A stretch of DNA of 64,000 bases from Nocardia abscessus NBRC 100374 (GTDB lineage Bacteria; Actinomycetota; Actinomycetes; Mycobacteriales; Mycobacteriaceae). The notes under the pieces were generated by a model, which ran no database searches, was not told the origin of the DNA, and worked only from the letters and a program-made list of their open reading frames with translations. The DNA lies in assembly GCF_000308455.1 (NCBI RefSeq), contig NZ_BAFP01000139.1, positions 62,001 through 126,000 of the forward strand, read 5' to 3'. Each line of letters opens with the position of its first letter. Position 1 is the first letter of the stretch. Below, piece after piece: positions 25,496-32,997 of this stretch. A program made the position numbers and the translations under genes.

Positions 25496-26269
25496 GTGAG
25501 CAAAAACCAGGGTGGGAAGTCGAACCCGCTGCTGGCGGCGGAACGCGCCGACCGCAACCGCAAGATCTTGATCCAGGTGGCCGTCGCCGCCGTGCTCGTC
25601 GCGTTGATCGCGGCCATCGGCATCGGCATCGCGGTGAAGAAGGCCCGCAAGGACGATCCCGGCGCCGCCCCGTCCATCGCCGCGACCACGAACCCGGGCG
25701 CCGTGCCCGCCTCGATCACCGACAGCGGCGCCGTGCGGATCGGCAAGCCGGACGCGAAGGTCAGCGTGCGCGTGGTCGCCGACCTCCAGTGCCCCGCCTG
25801 CAAGGCCTTCGAGGCCGCCAACGGCCAGGTGCTCGAAGAAGCGGTGAACAACGGCACCGCGGTGGTCGAGTACAACGTGATCGCGTTCTTGGACAAAGCG
25901 TCCACCACGCGGTACTCCTCGCGCGCGGGCAGCGCCTCCTACTGCGTCGCCGAGGCCGACCCGTCGAAGTACCAGGACTGGCTGAATACGATGTTCGCGC
26001 AGCAGCCGCCGGAGGGCGGCGCCGGTCTGTCCGACGACCAGCTGATCCAGATCGCCAAGAGCGCCGGCTACACCGACGACGCGGTCGCCCAGTGCATCAC
26101 CGACCACAAGTACGACAAGTACATCCAGGCCCGCACCAAGGAAGTGCTGGACAGCGGCATCCAGTCGACCCCCTCGGTGTTCGTCGACGGCAAGAAGGTC
26201 GAGTCCAGCCAGGAGATCTTCGGCCCCGGCGGCCTCGCACCCGTGATCAGCGCCGCCGCGGGCCAGTGA
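25496..26269 (+). CDS. Membrane-anchored DsbA-like thiol oxidoreductase
   Basis: A 257-residue protein with a short basic N-terminus, one transmembrane helix (about residues 24-45, ILIQVAVAAVLVALIAAIGIG) and an extracytoplasmic thioredoxin-like domain with the CPAC active site (ADLQCPACKAFE, about residue 100) and the cis-proline loop STPSVFVDG. It is expected to introduce or isomerise disulfides in exported proteins. The GTG at 25496 is preferred to upstream codons because it starts the SKNQGGKSNPL region found in actinobacterial homologues. It overlaps the VKOR gene by four bases (GTGA), forming an oxidant-relay pair. Confidence 0.92.
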   Translation: MSKNQGGKSNPLLAAERADRNRKILIQVAVAAVLVALIAAIGIGIAVKKARKDDPGAAPSIAATTNPGAVPASITDSGAVRIGKPDAKVSVRVVADLQCPACKAFEAANGQVLEEAVNNGTAVVEYNVIAFLDKASTTRYSSRAGSASYCVAEADPSKYQDWLNTMFAQQPPEGGAGLSDDQLIQIAKSAGYTDDAVAQCITDHKYDKYIQARTKEVLDSGIQSTPSVFVDGKKVESSQEIFGPGGLAPVISAAAGQ

Positions 26270-26832
26270 TCACCGCAGGGCCCCGGGCCGCCTGGGTCCT
26301 GTTGATCGGCGGGCTGGCCGGCTGGCTGGCCGCGGTGGCACTGACCGTGGAACGGTTCAAGCTGTTCACCGATCCGGGCTACACCCCGTCGTGCAGCATC
26401 AACCCGATCCTGTCCTGCGGGTCGGTGATGGTGACCGACCAGGCCTCGGTCTTCGGGTTCCCGAACCCGCTGATGGGCGTCGTCGGGTTCTCCGTCGTCG
26501 TCACCCTCGGGGTGCTCTCGGTGGCCGGGGTCGGGTTCCCGCGCTGGGTCTGGGGCGGAGTATGGCTGGGCTCCCTGCTCGGCGTCGGCTTCGTCTGCTG
26601 GCTGATCTTCGAAAGCCTGTACCGGATCAACGCGCTGTGCCCGTATTGCTTGGTGGTCTGGGCGATCATCACGCCGCTGCTCGCGGTGAGCACCGACCAG
26701 CTGTGGGGGCGCTCCCGAGGCCCGCTCGGTGTGCTCGCCGAGTGGCGCTGGACGATCGTCGCGCTGTTCTTCGCGGTGGTGCTGCTGCTGGTGTTCCTGC
26801 GCTTCCAGGACTACTGGCTGTCGCTGGTCTGA
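26266..26832 (+). CDS. Vitamin K epoxide reductase (VKOR) family protein
   Basis: A 188-residue integral membrane protein with four or five helices. VKOR homologues reoxidise DsbA-like proteins and pass electrons to quinone. Both conserved cysteine pairs are visible: the loop pair in CSINPILSC and the membrane CPYC of INALCPYCLVVWA, plus the conserved Ser/Asn-rich FGFPNPLMG loop. The GTG start at 26266 overlaps the DsbA-like stop. Together the two genes form the actinobacterial disulfide-forming system. Confidence 0.94.
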   Translation: MITAGPRAAWVLLIGGLAGWLAAVALTVERFKLFTDPGYTPSCSINPILSCGSVMVTDQASVFGFPNPLMGVVGFSVVVTLGVLSVAGVGFPRWVWGGVWLGSLLGVGFVCWLIFESLYRINALCPYCLVVWAIITPLLAVSTDQLWGRSRGPLGVLAEWRWTIVALFFAVVLLLVFLRFQDYWLSLV

Positions 26833-26844
26833 TCCCCGCTCGGA

Positions 26845-27969
26845 TCAGTTCGGCGGACCTGCGACCAGCACCACCCGCACCGTTCGCTCGCCGGCCGCGC
26901 CGGTGATGCCCAATCGGACGGTGTCGTTCGGCTTGCGCGTGTTCAACGCCGCCCGCAGCGACTGCGCGCTGGTGACGACGTGGTCGTCGAGCGAGGTGAT
27001 CACGTCGCCCGCGGCCAGCCCGGCGGCATAGGCGGGCATGCCGTGCAGCGCCACGTCCACGCGGGCGCCCGTGCCGACGGGCAGGGCGTTGGAGATGAGC
27101 ACACCCAGCGTGGCCGTCGGGCCGACGTGCACCGTGTCGGTCGGAGTGCCGGAGCGTATCTGCTGCACCACCCGCATCGCCGCGTCGATCGGCACGGCGT
27201 AGCCGTTCGCGGGCTGGTCGGCCGTCCGCGCCCCGTCGCCCGAGGCCGCGGCGATGACACCGACCACGGACGCGTTCCGGTCCACCAGCGCCCCGCCGGA
27301 CTGTCCCGGCGTGACCGCCGCCGCGACCTCCAGCATGCCGCTGAGCGCCTTGCGGGACAGATCGGCGGCGTTGACCGCCACGATCGCGCTGTCCAGGTCG
27401 GTGAGGGGGCCGTGCACGGCGGTCGGTGTACCGCCGGTCCCGCCCGCGTTGCCGATCGCCAGGACCTCCTCCCGCAGGCGCAATCCGGTCGAAGTGCCGA
27501 TGGTCGCGATCGGCAACTCGGCGGCCGCGGGCAGGTCCAGCAGCGCGATGTCGGCCTCGGAGTCGTAGCCGAGCACCACCGCGTTGTAGACCTTGCCGTT
27601 GCCGACGTCGGTGACCGTCACGGTGTCCGCGCCCTTGACCACGTGATGGCTGGTGAGCACCTCGCCGTCCGCGGTCAGGACGATGCCGGACCCGGCCGCG
27701 CCGGGCCCGGATCGCTCGGCCGAGGCGTTGATGTTGACCAGTGCGGGGCGCACCGCCGCGGTGACCAGGCCGGGATCGAGCGGCGCGGGCGGAGCGAACG
27801 CGACCGAGGCCACGGGCTGGGCGGGATGGGGCCGGTTCGGGGCCGGTAGGTCGCCGCGGTAGCCGAGGAAAGCGGCCGTCGCGAGCACGAAGGTGACGAC
27901 CAGGATGAACGCCCGGCCGCGCCGCGGCCTGCGTCGCACCCCGGTCCACTGCTGCCGTTCTTCGTCCAT
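26845..27969 (-). CDS. HtrA-like trypsin-type serine protease with PDZ domain
   Basis: A 374-residue membrane-anchored protease: transmembrane helix about residues 20-38 (FILVVTFVLATAAFLGY), a proline-rich linker, a trypsin-like domain with the triad His (LTSHHVVKGAD), Asp (SEADIALLDL) and Ser (GQSGGALVD), and a C-terminal PDZ domain (MPAYAAGLAAGDVITSLDD). It should act outside the membrane in protein quality control or regulated proteolysis. The ATG at 27969 is preceded by GGGAGAG. It converges with the VKOR gene; 12 bp separate the stops. Confidence 0.93.
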   Translation of the reverse strand: MDEERQQWTGVRRRPRRGRAFILVVTFVLATAAFLGYRGDLPAPNRPHPAQPVASVAFAPPAPLDPGLVTAAVRPALVNINASAERSGPGAAGSGIVLTADGEVLTSHHVVKGADTVTVTDVGNGKVYNAVVLGYDSEADIALLDLPAAAELPIATIGTSTGLRLREEVLAIGNAGGTGGTPTAVHGPLTDLDSAIVAVNAADLSRKALSGMLEVAAAVTPGQSGGALVDRNASVVGVIAAASGDGARTADQPANGYAVPIDAAMRVVQQIRSGTPTDTVHVGPTATLGVLISNALPVGTGARVDVALHGMPAYAAGLAAGDVITSLDDHVVTSAQSLRAALNTRKPNDTVRLGITGAAGERTVRVVLVAGPPN

Positions 27970-28129
27970 GGCTCTCCCGCCTCGGCCGAACCGCTCACCC
28001 ACTCCATTGTCGCCAAGAACGCGGCCGAAGATCATCGAACCGGCGACCGTGCCGGAAAAACAGCCTGTGAGCATGTCTTTTTCGTGTCGCAGTTGGCAAT
28101 GGCACCTATGCGACGGTAGGCATGTCCTC

Positions 28130-29182
28130 ATGAGCACCGCCGCCGCCTACGCCCTGTCCGCCTCCGATGGCTCGTTCGAGAAGGTCACGATCCAGCGCAG
28201 GGAGCTGGGGCCGCGCGACGTGCTGATCGACATCAAGTTCGCGGGTATCTGCCACTCCGATATCCACACCGCGCGCAACGAGTGGGGCATGACCAGCTAC
28301 CCCTGCGTGCCGGGGCACGAGATCGCGGGCGTGGTCGCCGCGGTCGGGCCCGCGGTGAGCAGGTTTCGGGTCGGCGACCAGGTCGGTGTCGGCTGCATGG
28401 TCGGTTCCTGCGGGGTGTGCGCGCCGTGCCTGGCCGACGAGGAGCAGTACTGCACCGCGGGCGCGACCATGACCTACAACACCGTGGTCGACCCGGCGGT
28501 GCAGCCCGGCGGCCACACCCTCGGCGGTTACTCCACGCAAATCGTGGTGACCGAGAACTTCGTGGTCGCCATTCCCGAGGGGATCGGCCTGGACGTGGCC
28601 GCGCCGCTGCTGTGCGCGGGCGTCACGCTGTACTCGCCGCTGCGGCACTGGGGCGCCGGGCCGGGCAAGAAGGTCGCGATCATCGGCATGGGCGGGCTCG
28701 GCCACGTGGGGGTGAAGCTCGCGGCCGCCATGGGCGCCGAGGTCACCGTGCTGAGCCACTCGCTGAGCAAGCAGGAGGACGGCAGGCTCTTCGGCGCCGT
28801 CGGCTACCACGCGACCAGTGACAAGCAGACTTTCCGCGAGCTGCGCGGCCGGTTCGATCTGATCCTCAACACGGTGTCGGCGAACCTGCCGATGGACGAC
28901 TATCTGCGCCTGCTGGATTTGGACGGCACTTTGGTGATCCTCGGCATTCCCGAGAAACCGTTGAGCGTCAGGTCGTTCAACCTCGCCGGGTACCGCCGCT
29001 CGCTGGCGGGTTCGATGATCGGCGGCATCGCGCAGACCCAGGAGATGCTGAACTTCTGCGCCGAGCACGGCATCGGCGCCGAGATCGAGCTGATCGCCGC
29101 CGACGAGATCGACGGCGCCTACGACCGGGTCGTGGCCAGCGACGTGCGCTACCGGTTCGTCATCGACGTCTCCACCATGTGA
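28130..29182 (+). CDS. Zinc-dependent NAD(P) alcohol dehydrogenase (AdhC/CAD type)
   Basis: A 350-residue medium-chain dehydrogenase. The catalytic zinc ligands are in GICHSDIHTARNE and PGHEIAG, the structural zinc cysteines in CGVCAPCLADEEQYC, and the Rossmann motif is IIGMGGLGHVGVKLA. It resembles the cinnamyl/NADP-dependent alcohol dehydrogenase group (AdhC of M. tuberculosis). Aldehyde reduction is the likely physiological direction. The ATG at 28130 begins MSTAAAYALSASDG as in homologues. A TTGGCA box at 28093-28098 lies upstream, divergent from the protease gene. Confidence 0.93.
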   Translation: MSTAAAYALSASDGSFEKVTIQRRELGPRDVLIDIKFAGICHSDIHTARNEWGMTSYPCVPGHEIAGVVAAVGPAVSRFRVGDQVGVGCMVGSCGVCAPCLADEEQYCTAGATMTYNTVVDPAVQPGGHTLGGYSTQIVVTENFVVAIPEGIGLDVAAPLLCAGVTLYSPLRHWGAGPGKKVAIIGMGGLGHVGVKLAAAMGAEVTVLSHSLSKQEDGRLFGAVGYHATSDKQTFRELRGRFDLILNTVSANLPMDDYLRLLDLDGTLVILGIPEKPLSVRSFNLAGYRRSLAGSMIGGIAQTQEMLNFCAEHGIGAEIELIAADEIDGAYDRVVASDVRYRFVIDVSTM

Positions 29183-29255
29183 GCCTGCTCGCCGCACCGG
29201 CGCGGTCGCGCGGTGTCCGTCCGCTAACCGGTCGTGGCGTGGGTACCTTGACCTT

Positions 29256-30437
29256 GTGTCAGCGGAGGACGAAGACGAGACGGCGGGCCCGGCCGGCGCC
29301 GCGCACGGCATGCCACAGTGGCTGCCGCGCGCGTTCCTGCTCGCCGCGGCGACGATCACCGGGTTGCTGGCGGCCTTCTGGGTGCTCGAGCGCCTGCAGG
29401 GCCTGCTGACAGTTCTGCTGGTCTCCCTGTTCCTCGCCTTCGCGATCGAGCCCGCGGTGAACTGGCTGGCGCGGCGCGGTATGCGGCGCGGTCCGGCGAC
29501 CGGATTGGTCTTCCTCATCCTGACCGCTCTGGTCGTCGCCTTCCTGTGGACGCTCGGCGCGCTGCTGGTCGAGCAGGTCACCACGTTGGTCAAGAACGCT
29601 CCGCAATACGCCGACCGAGGCGTGGAGTGGATCAACAACACCTTTCGCCAGGACCTGTCCAGCACCGACATCCAGAAGTACGCCACCGACTGGAGTTCGA
29701 CCCTGGAGGGCTACCTCACCGGATTGGCGGGCAACGTCTGGGGCATCGGCACGGCCGCGCTCGGCGCGCTCTTCCAAGGTCTCGGCATCCTGCTGTTCAC
29801 CTATTACTTCGCCGCCGACGGCCCGCGGATCCGTACCGCCGTCTGCTCGCTGCTGCCGCCGCGGCGCCAGCGACATATATTGCGCGCCTGGGACATCGCG
29901 GTGGAAAAGACCGGCGGCTACATCTATTCGCGCGGACTGCTCGCGCTCGCCTCGACCCTGGCCCACTACGTGGTCCTGCGGATCCTGGACGTGCCGTCGG
30001 CGTTCGCCCTCGCGCTGTGGGTCGGCGTGGTCTCCCAGTTCATCCCCACGGTCGGCACCTACCTCGCCGGTGCGCTCCCGGTGATCGTCGGGTTGGTGCA
30101 CGGCCCGAGCACGGCGCTGTGGATTCTCGGCTTCATCCTGCTCTACCAGCAGTTCGAGAATTATGTGCTGCAACCGCGGATCACCGCGACCACCCTGGAC
30201 ATGCATCCGGCCGTCGCCTTCGGCGCTGTGCTGGCCGGCGCCGCGATGGTCGGCCCGACCGGCGCGCTGCTCGCCATTCCGGTGACCGCGACGGTGCAGG
30301 CGTTCTCGGGCGCCTACATCCGCCGCTACGACGTCGAACACGACCTCGACCGCACCGGCCAGCCCAAGCGCCGCCGGCGGTTCGCCAGGCAGTTGACCCT
30401 TCGGCTGGCACGCCGCCACCACCCGCCACGGGGGTGA
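29256..30437 (+). CDS. AI-2E family transporter
   Basis: A 393-residue polytopic membrane protein of the AI-2E (TqsA/PerM) family, with about eight predicted helices. It has paired N-terminal segments (LLAAATITGLLAAFWVLE, VLLVSLFLAFAIEPAVN), a hydrophilic loop with ENAPQYA-like helical residues, and the conserved FALALWVGVVSQFIPTVGTY and LYQQFENYVLQPRI motifs. Substrates vary (AI-2 export, Na+/H+ exchange) and cannot be told here. Start GTG 29256. The C-terminal tail is strongly basic (RRRRF). Confidence 0.92.
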   Translation: MSAEDEDETAGPAGAAHGMPQWLPRAFLLAAATITGLLAAFWVLERLQGLLTVLLVSLFLAFAIEPAVNWLARRGMRRGPATGLVFLILTALVVAFLWTLGALLVEQVTTLVKNAPQYADRGVEWINNTFRQDLSSTDIQKYATDWSSTLEGYLTGLAGNVWGIGTAALGALFQGLGILLFTYYFAADGPRIRTAVCSLLPPRRQRHILRAWDIAVEKTGGYIYSRGLLALASTLAHYVVLRILDVPSAFALALWVGVVSQFIPTVGTYLAGALPVIVGLVHGPSTALWILGFILLYQQFENYVLQPRITATTLDMHPAVAFGAVLAGAAMVGPTGALLAIPVTATVQAFSGAYIRRYDVEHDLDRTGQPKRRRRFARQLTLRLARRHHPPRG

Positions 30438-30576
30438 ACCCGCGGCGCCCGAGTCCGGATTCCCGTTCCTTGCACCGACCCGCGACCCGGCCTATCCCAC
30501 GGTATGGGTAGCCATGGGTCGCCCGCCGATGTAGAACTCTCGGAAAACGATTCGCACCACTCGGTGCCGAGGCTGG

Positions 30577-31911
30577 ATGGGAACAATGCTGAAGCGGCCG
30601 CCGGACCTGGCCTTCGACCTCGGCAAGATGCACCGCAGGCGAAACGACGTGGTAGCCGCGCGCGAGGCGTTCCAGATCGCCATCGCCTCCGGTCATCCGA
30701 ACTGGGCGCCGCTGGCCGCCGCCGAGCTGGGCGGACTGCTCAGCGCGGCCGGTGACAAGCCGGCCGCGGAAGGCGCCTACCACGTGGCGGTCGATTCCGG
30801 CCACGAGGACGCCGCGCCACGCGCCGCCTACAATCTCGGCCTGCTGCTGGCCGAGCGCGGCGACACCGCGGCGGCCGAGGCGATGTACGAGCGCGCCGCC
30901 GAGTCCGGGCATTCCGATGCCGCGCCCAGGGCCTGGATCAATCTCGGCTACTCCCGAGCCAAGCGCGGCGACTCGGACGCGGCGCGCGCGGCTTACGAGC
31001 ACGCGATCGGCTCCGGTCCCGGCGACATCGCTCGGCTCGCCCTGTCCAACATGGCTTACCTCCTGCGCGCCGAGGGCGACCTGGACGGCGTGAAAGCCGC
31101 CTACCGCGCCGTCATCGACGGCTGGCCCGGGGAGCAGTCCCTGGTCGCCGCGGGCGATCTGGTCCAGCATCTCAGCGAGGCCGGTGATCTGGCGGGGGCC
31201 AGGGAGGTCAGCCGGTCCATGGCCGAATCGGACGATCCCGCGGTCGCCGCTCGCGCCAGTTTCGACGTCGGGGTGTTCAGCGACCGACTAGGCGAGCCGG
31301 AGGTGGCGCTGACCGCCTTCCAGCGTGCGCTCGATTCGATCGACGCCGAAGCCCGCACGCGAGCGGCGGCCGCCCTCGCCCCGATCTACCACGAGCGCGC
31401 CGCCACCGTGCTGCGCGAGACGGACTGGGCGGGGCTGGCGCACGCCGACGGATCCGCGGGCGACGCTCCCGCGATGCTCGCCGACCTGATCAGCGCCACC
31501 GTCGAAGATCAGGTACGCGGCGTCGTCTTCCTGTTCTCCTCGGTCCTGCACCAGGGATCGATCTACTCCGTCACCGCACCCGCCGCCGAGGTCGTGCTCG
31601 GCGCTCTGTTGCACGAGCGCACCGACGTGACCTATGCCCGCGCCTGGGTGCGCGAGCCGCAACCGCTGCGCTTGGAACTGCTGAACTGGCTGCACGAGGT
31701 GATCGCCACCGCCGCATGGCAATCCGCCGCGCAGAACGACGCGGAACTCACCCCGGCCGATCGTGCCGCCACGGCGGCCTGCTTGGCGCTGGTGCCGCAT
31801 GTGCGTGCCGCCACGTCCGCCGCGCTGGCGATGGCCGAGGTCGACTCGGTCGCCGACGCTGCCACCGAGGTGCTCGCGACGCTCAGCACCTTGGCCGCCG
31901 TCACCGAGTGA
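30577..31911 (+). CDS. Tetratricopeptide repeat protein
   Basis: A 444-residue cytoplasmic protein. Residues about 1-240 contain six or more TPR/Sel1-like units with the pattern AARGDTAAAEAMYERAAESG, mediating protein-protein contacts. The C-terminal 200 residues form a helical domain with no motif I recognise; it carries hydrophobic patches (GVVFLFSSVLHQG) and ends Ala-rich. No partner is obvious: it follows the AI-2E gene by 140 bp and overlaps the convergent TetR gene by 11 bases. Similar Nocardia proteins are annotated only by the repeat. Confidence 0.85.
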   Translation: MGTMLKRPPDLAFDLGKMHRRRNDVVAAREAFQIAIASGHPNWAPLAAAELGGLLSAAGDKPAAEGAYHVAVDSGHEDAAPRAAYNLGLLLAERGDTAAAEAMYERAAESGHSDAAPRAWINLGYSRAKRGDSDAARAAYEHAIGSGPGDIARLALSNMAYLLRAEGDLDGVKAAYRAVIDGWPGEQSLVAAGDLVQHLSEAGDLAGAREVSRSMAESDDPAVAARASFDVGVFSDRLGEPEVALTAFQRALDSIDAEARTRAAAALAPIYHERAATVLRETDWAGLAHADGSAGDAPAMLADLISATVEDQVRGVVFLFSSVLHQGSIYSVTAPAAEVVLGALLHERTDVTYARAWVREPQPLRLELLNWLHEVIATAAWQSAAQNDAELTPADRAATAACLALVPHVRAATSAALAMAEVDSVADAATEVLATLSTLAAVTE

Positions 31912-32467
31912 TCGCGCGCAGCACCGCCGCGACCGACTGCTCGGCGAGTTCCTCCGACAGCGGCAGGTGCCCGAACAGGGCCCGGTAGTAGATCGGCGCG
32001 GCAATCGAGTCCAGGACGAAATCGAGATCTATGCCGGGATCCACTTCACCGCGCGCGATGGCCGATCGCAGCGCCGCGGCCGTGGTCCGCCTCCGCGGTT
32101 CGAACACGGTGGCCAGGAAGTGTGCGCGCAACTGCTCGTCGCCGGCCAGGTCCGCGACCAGCGCGGGCAGCACCCGGTGCAGCGAGGTATCGCGCAGTGC
32201 GGCAACGAGTTCGCGCATCGCGCGGATCAGGTCGGCGCGCAGGTCGCCGGTGTCCGGGGTCGGGTGCAGGCCGAGCAGGTCGGCGACGACGTCGACCACC
32301 AAGTGCCGTTTGGACGGCCATCGGCGGTAGATGGCGGGACGATGCAGGCCCGCCCTGGTGGCGACCCGGCCGATGGACAGGTCGGCGTAGCCGACCTCGT
32401 CGAGTAGTTCACGTGCGGCGCCAAGCACCGCGGCGTCTATGCGGTCGTCGCGGGTACGTCCCGCCAT
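31901..32467 (-). CDS. TetR family regulator of a VOC-protein operon
   Basis: A 188-residue TetR repressor with HTH IDAAVLGAARELLDEVG and IGRVATRAGLHRPAIYRRW, and a C-terminal TetR_C domain. The ATG overlaps the stop of the upstream VOC gene (ATGA), so it is the second gene of a two-gene operon. The perfect palindrome at 32900-32915, just before the first gene, is its probable operator and gives autoregulation. Its 3' end overlaps the convergent TPR gene by 11 bases. Confidence 0.92.
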   Translation of the reverse strand: MAGRTRDDRIDAAVLGAARELLDEVGYADLSIGRVATRAGLHRPAIYRRWPSKRHLVVDVVADLLGLHPTPDTGDLRADLIRAMRELVAALRDTSLHRVLPALVADLAGDEQLRAHFLATVFEPRRRTTAAALRSAIARGEVDPGIDLDFVLDSIAAPIYYRALFGHLPLSEELAEQSVAAVLRAITR

Positions 32468-32889
32468 CAGAAGACCGGCCGCGGCATCAGGACGACTCGC
32501 CAGCCGTCCGGGTCGGGAAAGGTCAGGCCGCCGTTGGCCGCCCAGAACGGATTCTCGGCGGCCACCGGTTCGACGCCGAACTCACCGAGCCGCTGCGCCA
32601 CGTCGTACATGTGCGACTCGCCCTCGAAGTAGAGCACCAACAGGTTCTCCGCGCTCGGCGCCTCGCCGGGGCTGCCGTCCACGTGCGTGGTGAACTCCAA
32701 GTGGTATCCGGCGCCGGGCAATCCGAGCATCACCCCGTCGTATCCCTCATGGTCGTGGAAACGGTAGAGCTCGCGCAGGCCCAGCCCTTCGACATAGAAC
32801 CGCACCACCTCGTCGAGCCGGTCGGTCGGGCGAGCGATCCGGACCTGCGCGACGCGCAGCGAGTCCGGCCAGGCGTTGTCGATGTCCAT
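32467..32889 (-). CDS. VOC superfamily (glyoxalase/dioxygenase-like) protein
   Basis: A 140-residue vicinal-oxygen-chelate protein with two beta-alpha-beta-beta-beta units: RIARPTDRLDEVVRFYVEGLGL at the start and NPFWAANGGLTFPDPDGWRVVL at the end. Metal-ligand candidates (His in YHLEFTTHVDG, Glu in LVLYFEGESHM) are present, but the reaction is unknown (isomerase, fosfomycin/bleomycin-type resistance or dioxygenase). It is transcribed with the TetR gene behind a palindromic operator, suggesting induction by its substrate. Confidence 0.88.
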   Translation of the reverse strand: MDIDNAWPDSLRVAQVRIARPTDRLDEVVRFYVEGLGLRELYRFHDHEGYDGVMLGLPGAGYHLEFTTHVDGSPGEAPSAENLLVLYFEGESHMYDVAQRLGEFGVEPVAAENPFWAANGGLTFPDPDGWRVVLMPRPVF

Positions 32890-32899
32890 AACCCAACGA

Positions 32900-32915
32900 T
32901 ACAGTACGTACTGTA
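32900..32915. promoter_or_regulatory. Perfect 16-bp palindrome TACAGTAC/GTACTGTA
   Basis: It lies 11 bp upstream of the VOC-TetR operon start and matches typical TetR operator size. Binding by the operon's own TetR is inferred. Confidence 0.75.
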
Positions 32916-32997
32916 CCGAAATCGGCGGTGGACAGACCGCGGGCCGCCCCCGTTCGGTCGAACGAAGGCGGCCCTCGGTGCGCTGATCCGCCCTACC

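Noticed and set aside
28106..29686. Long minus-strand open frame opposite the alcohol dehydrogenase
   Set aside because: Antisense shadow; its composition is Arg/His/Gly-rich and it crosses two real plus-strand genes.
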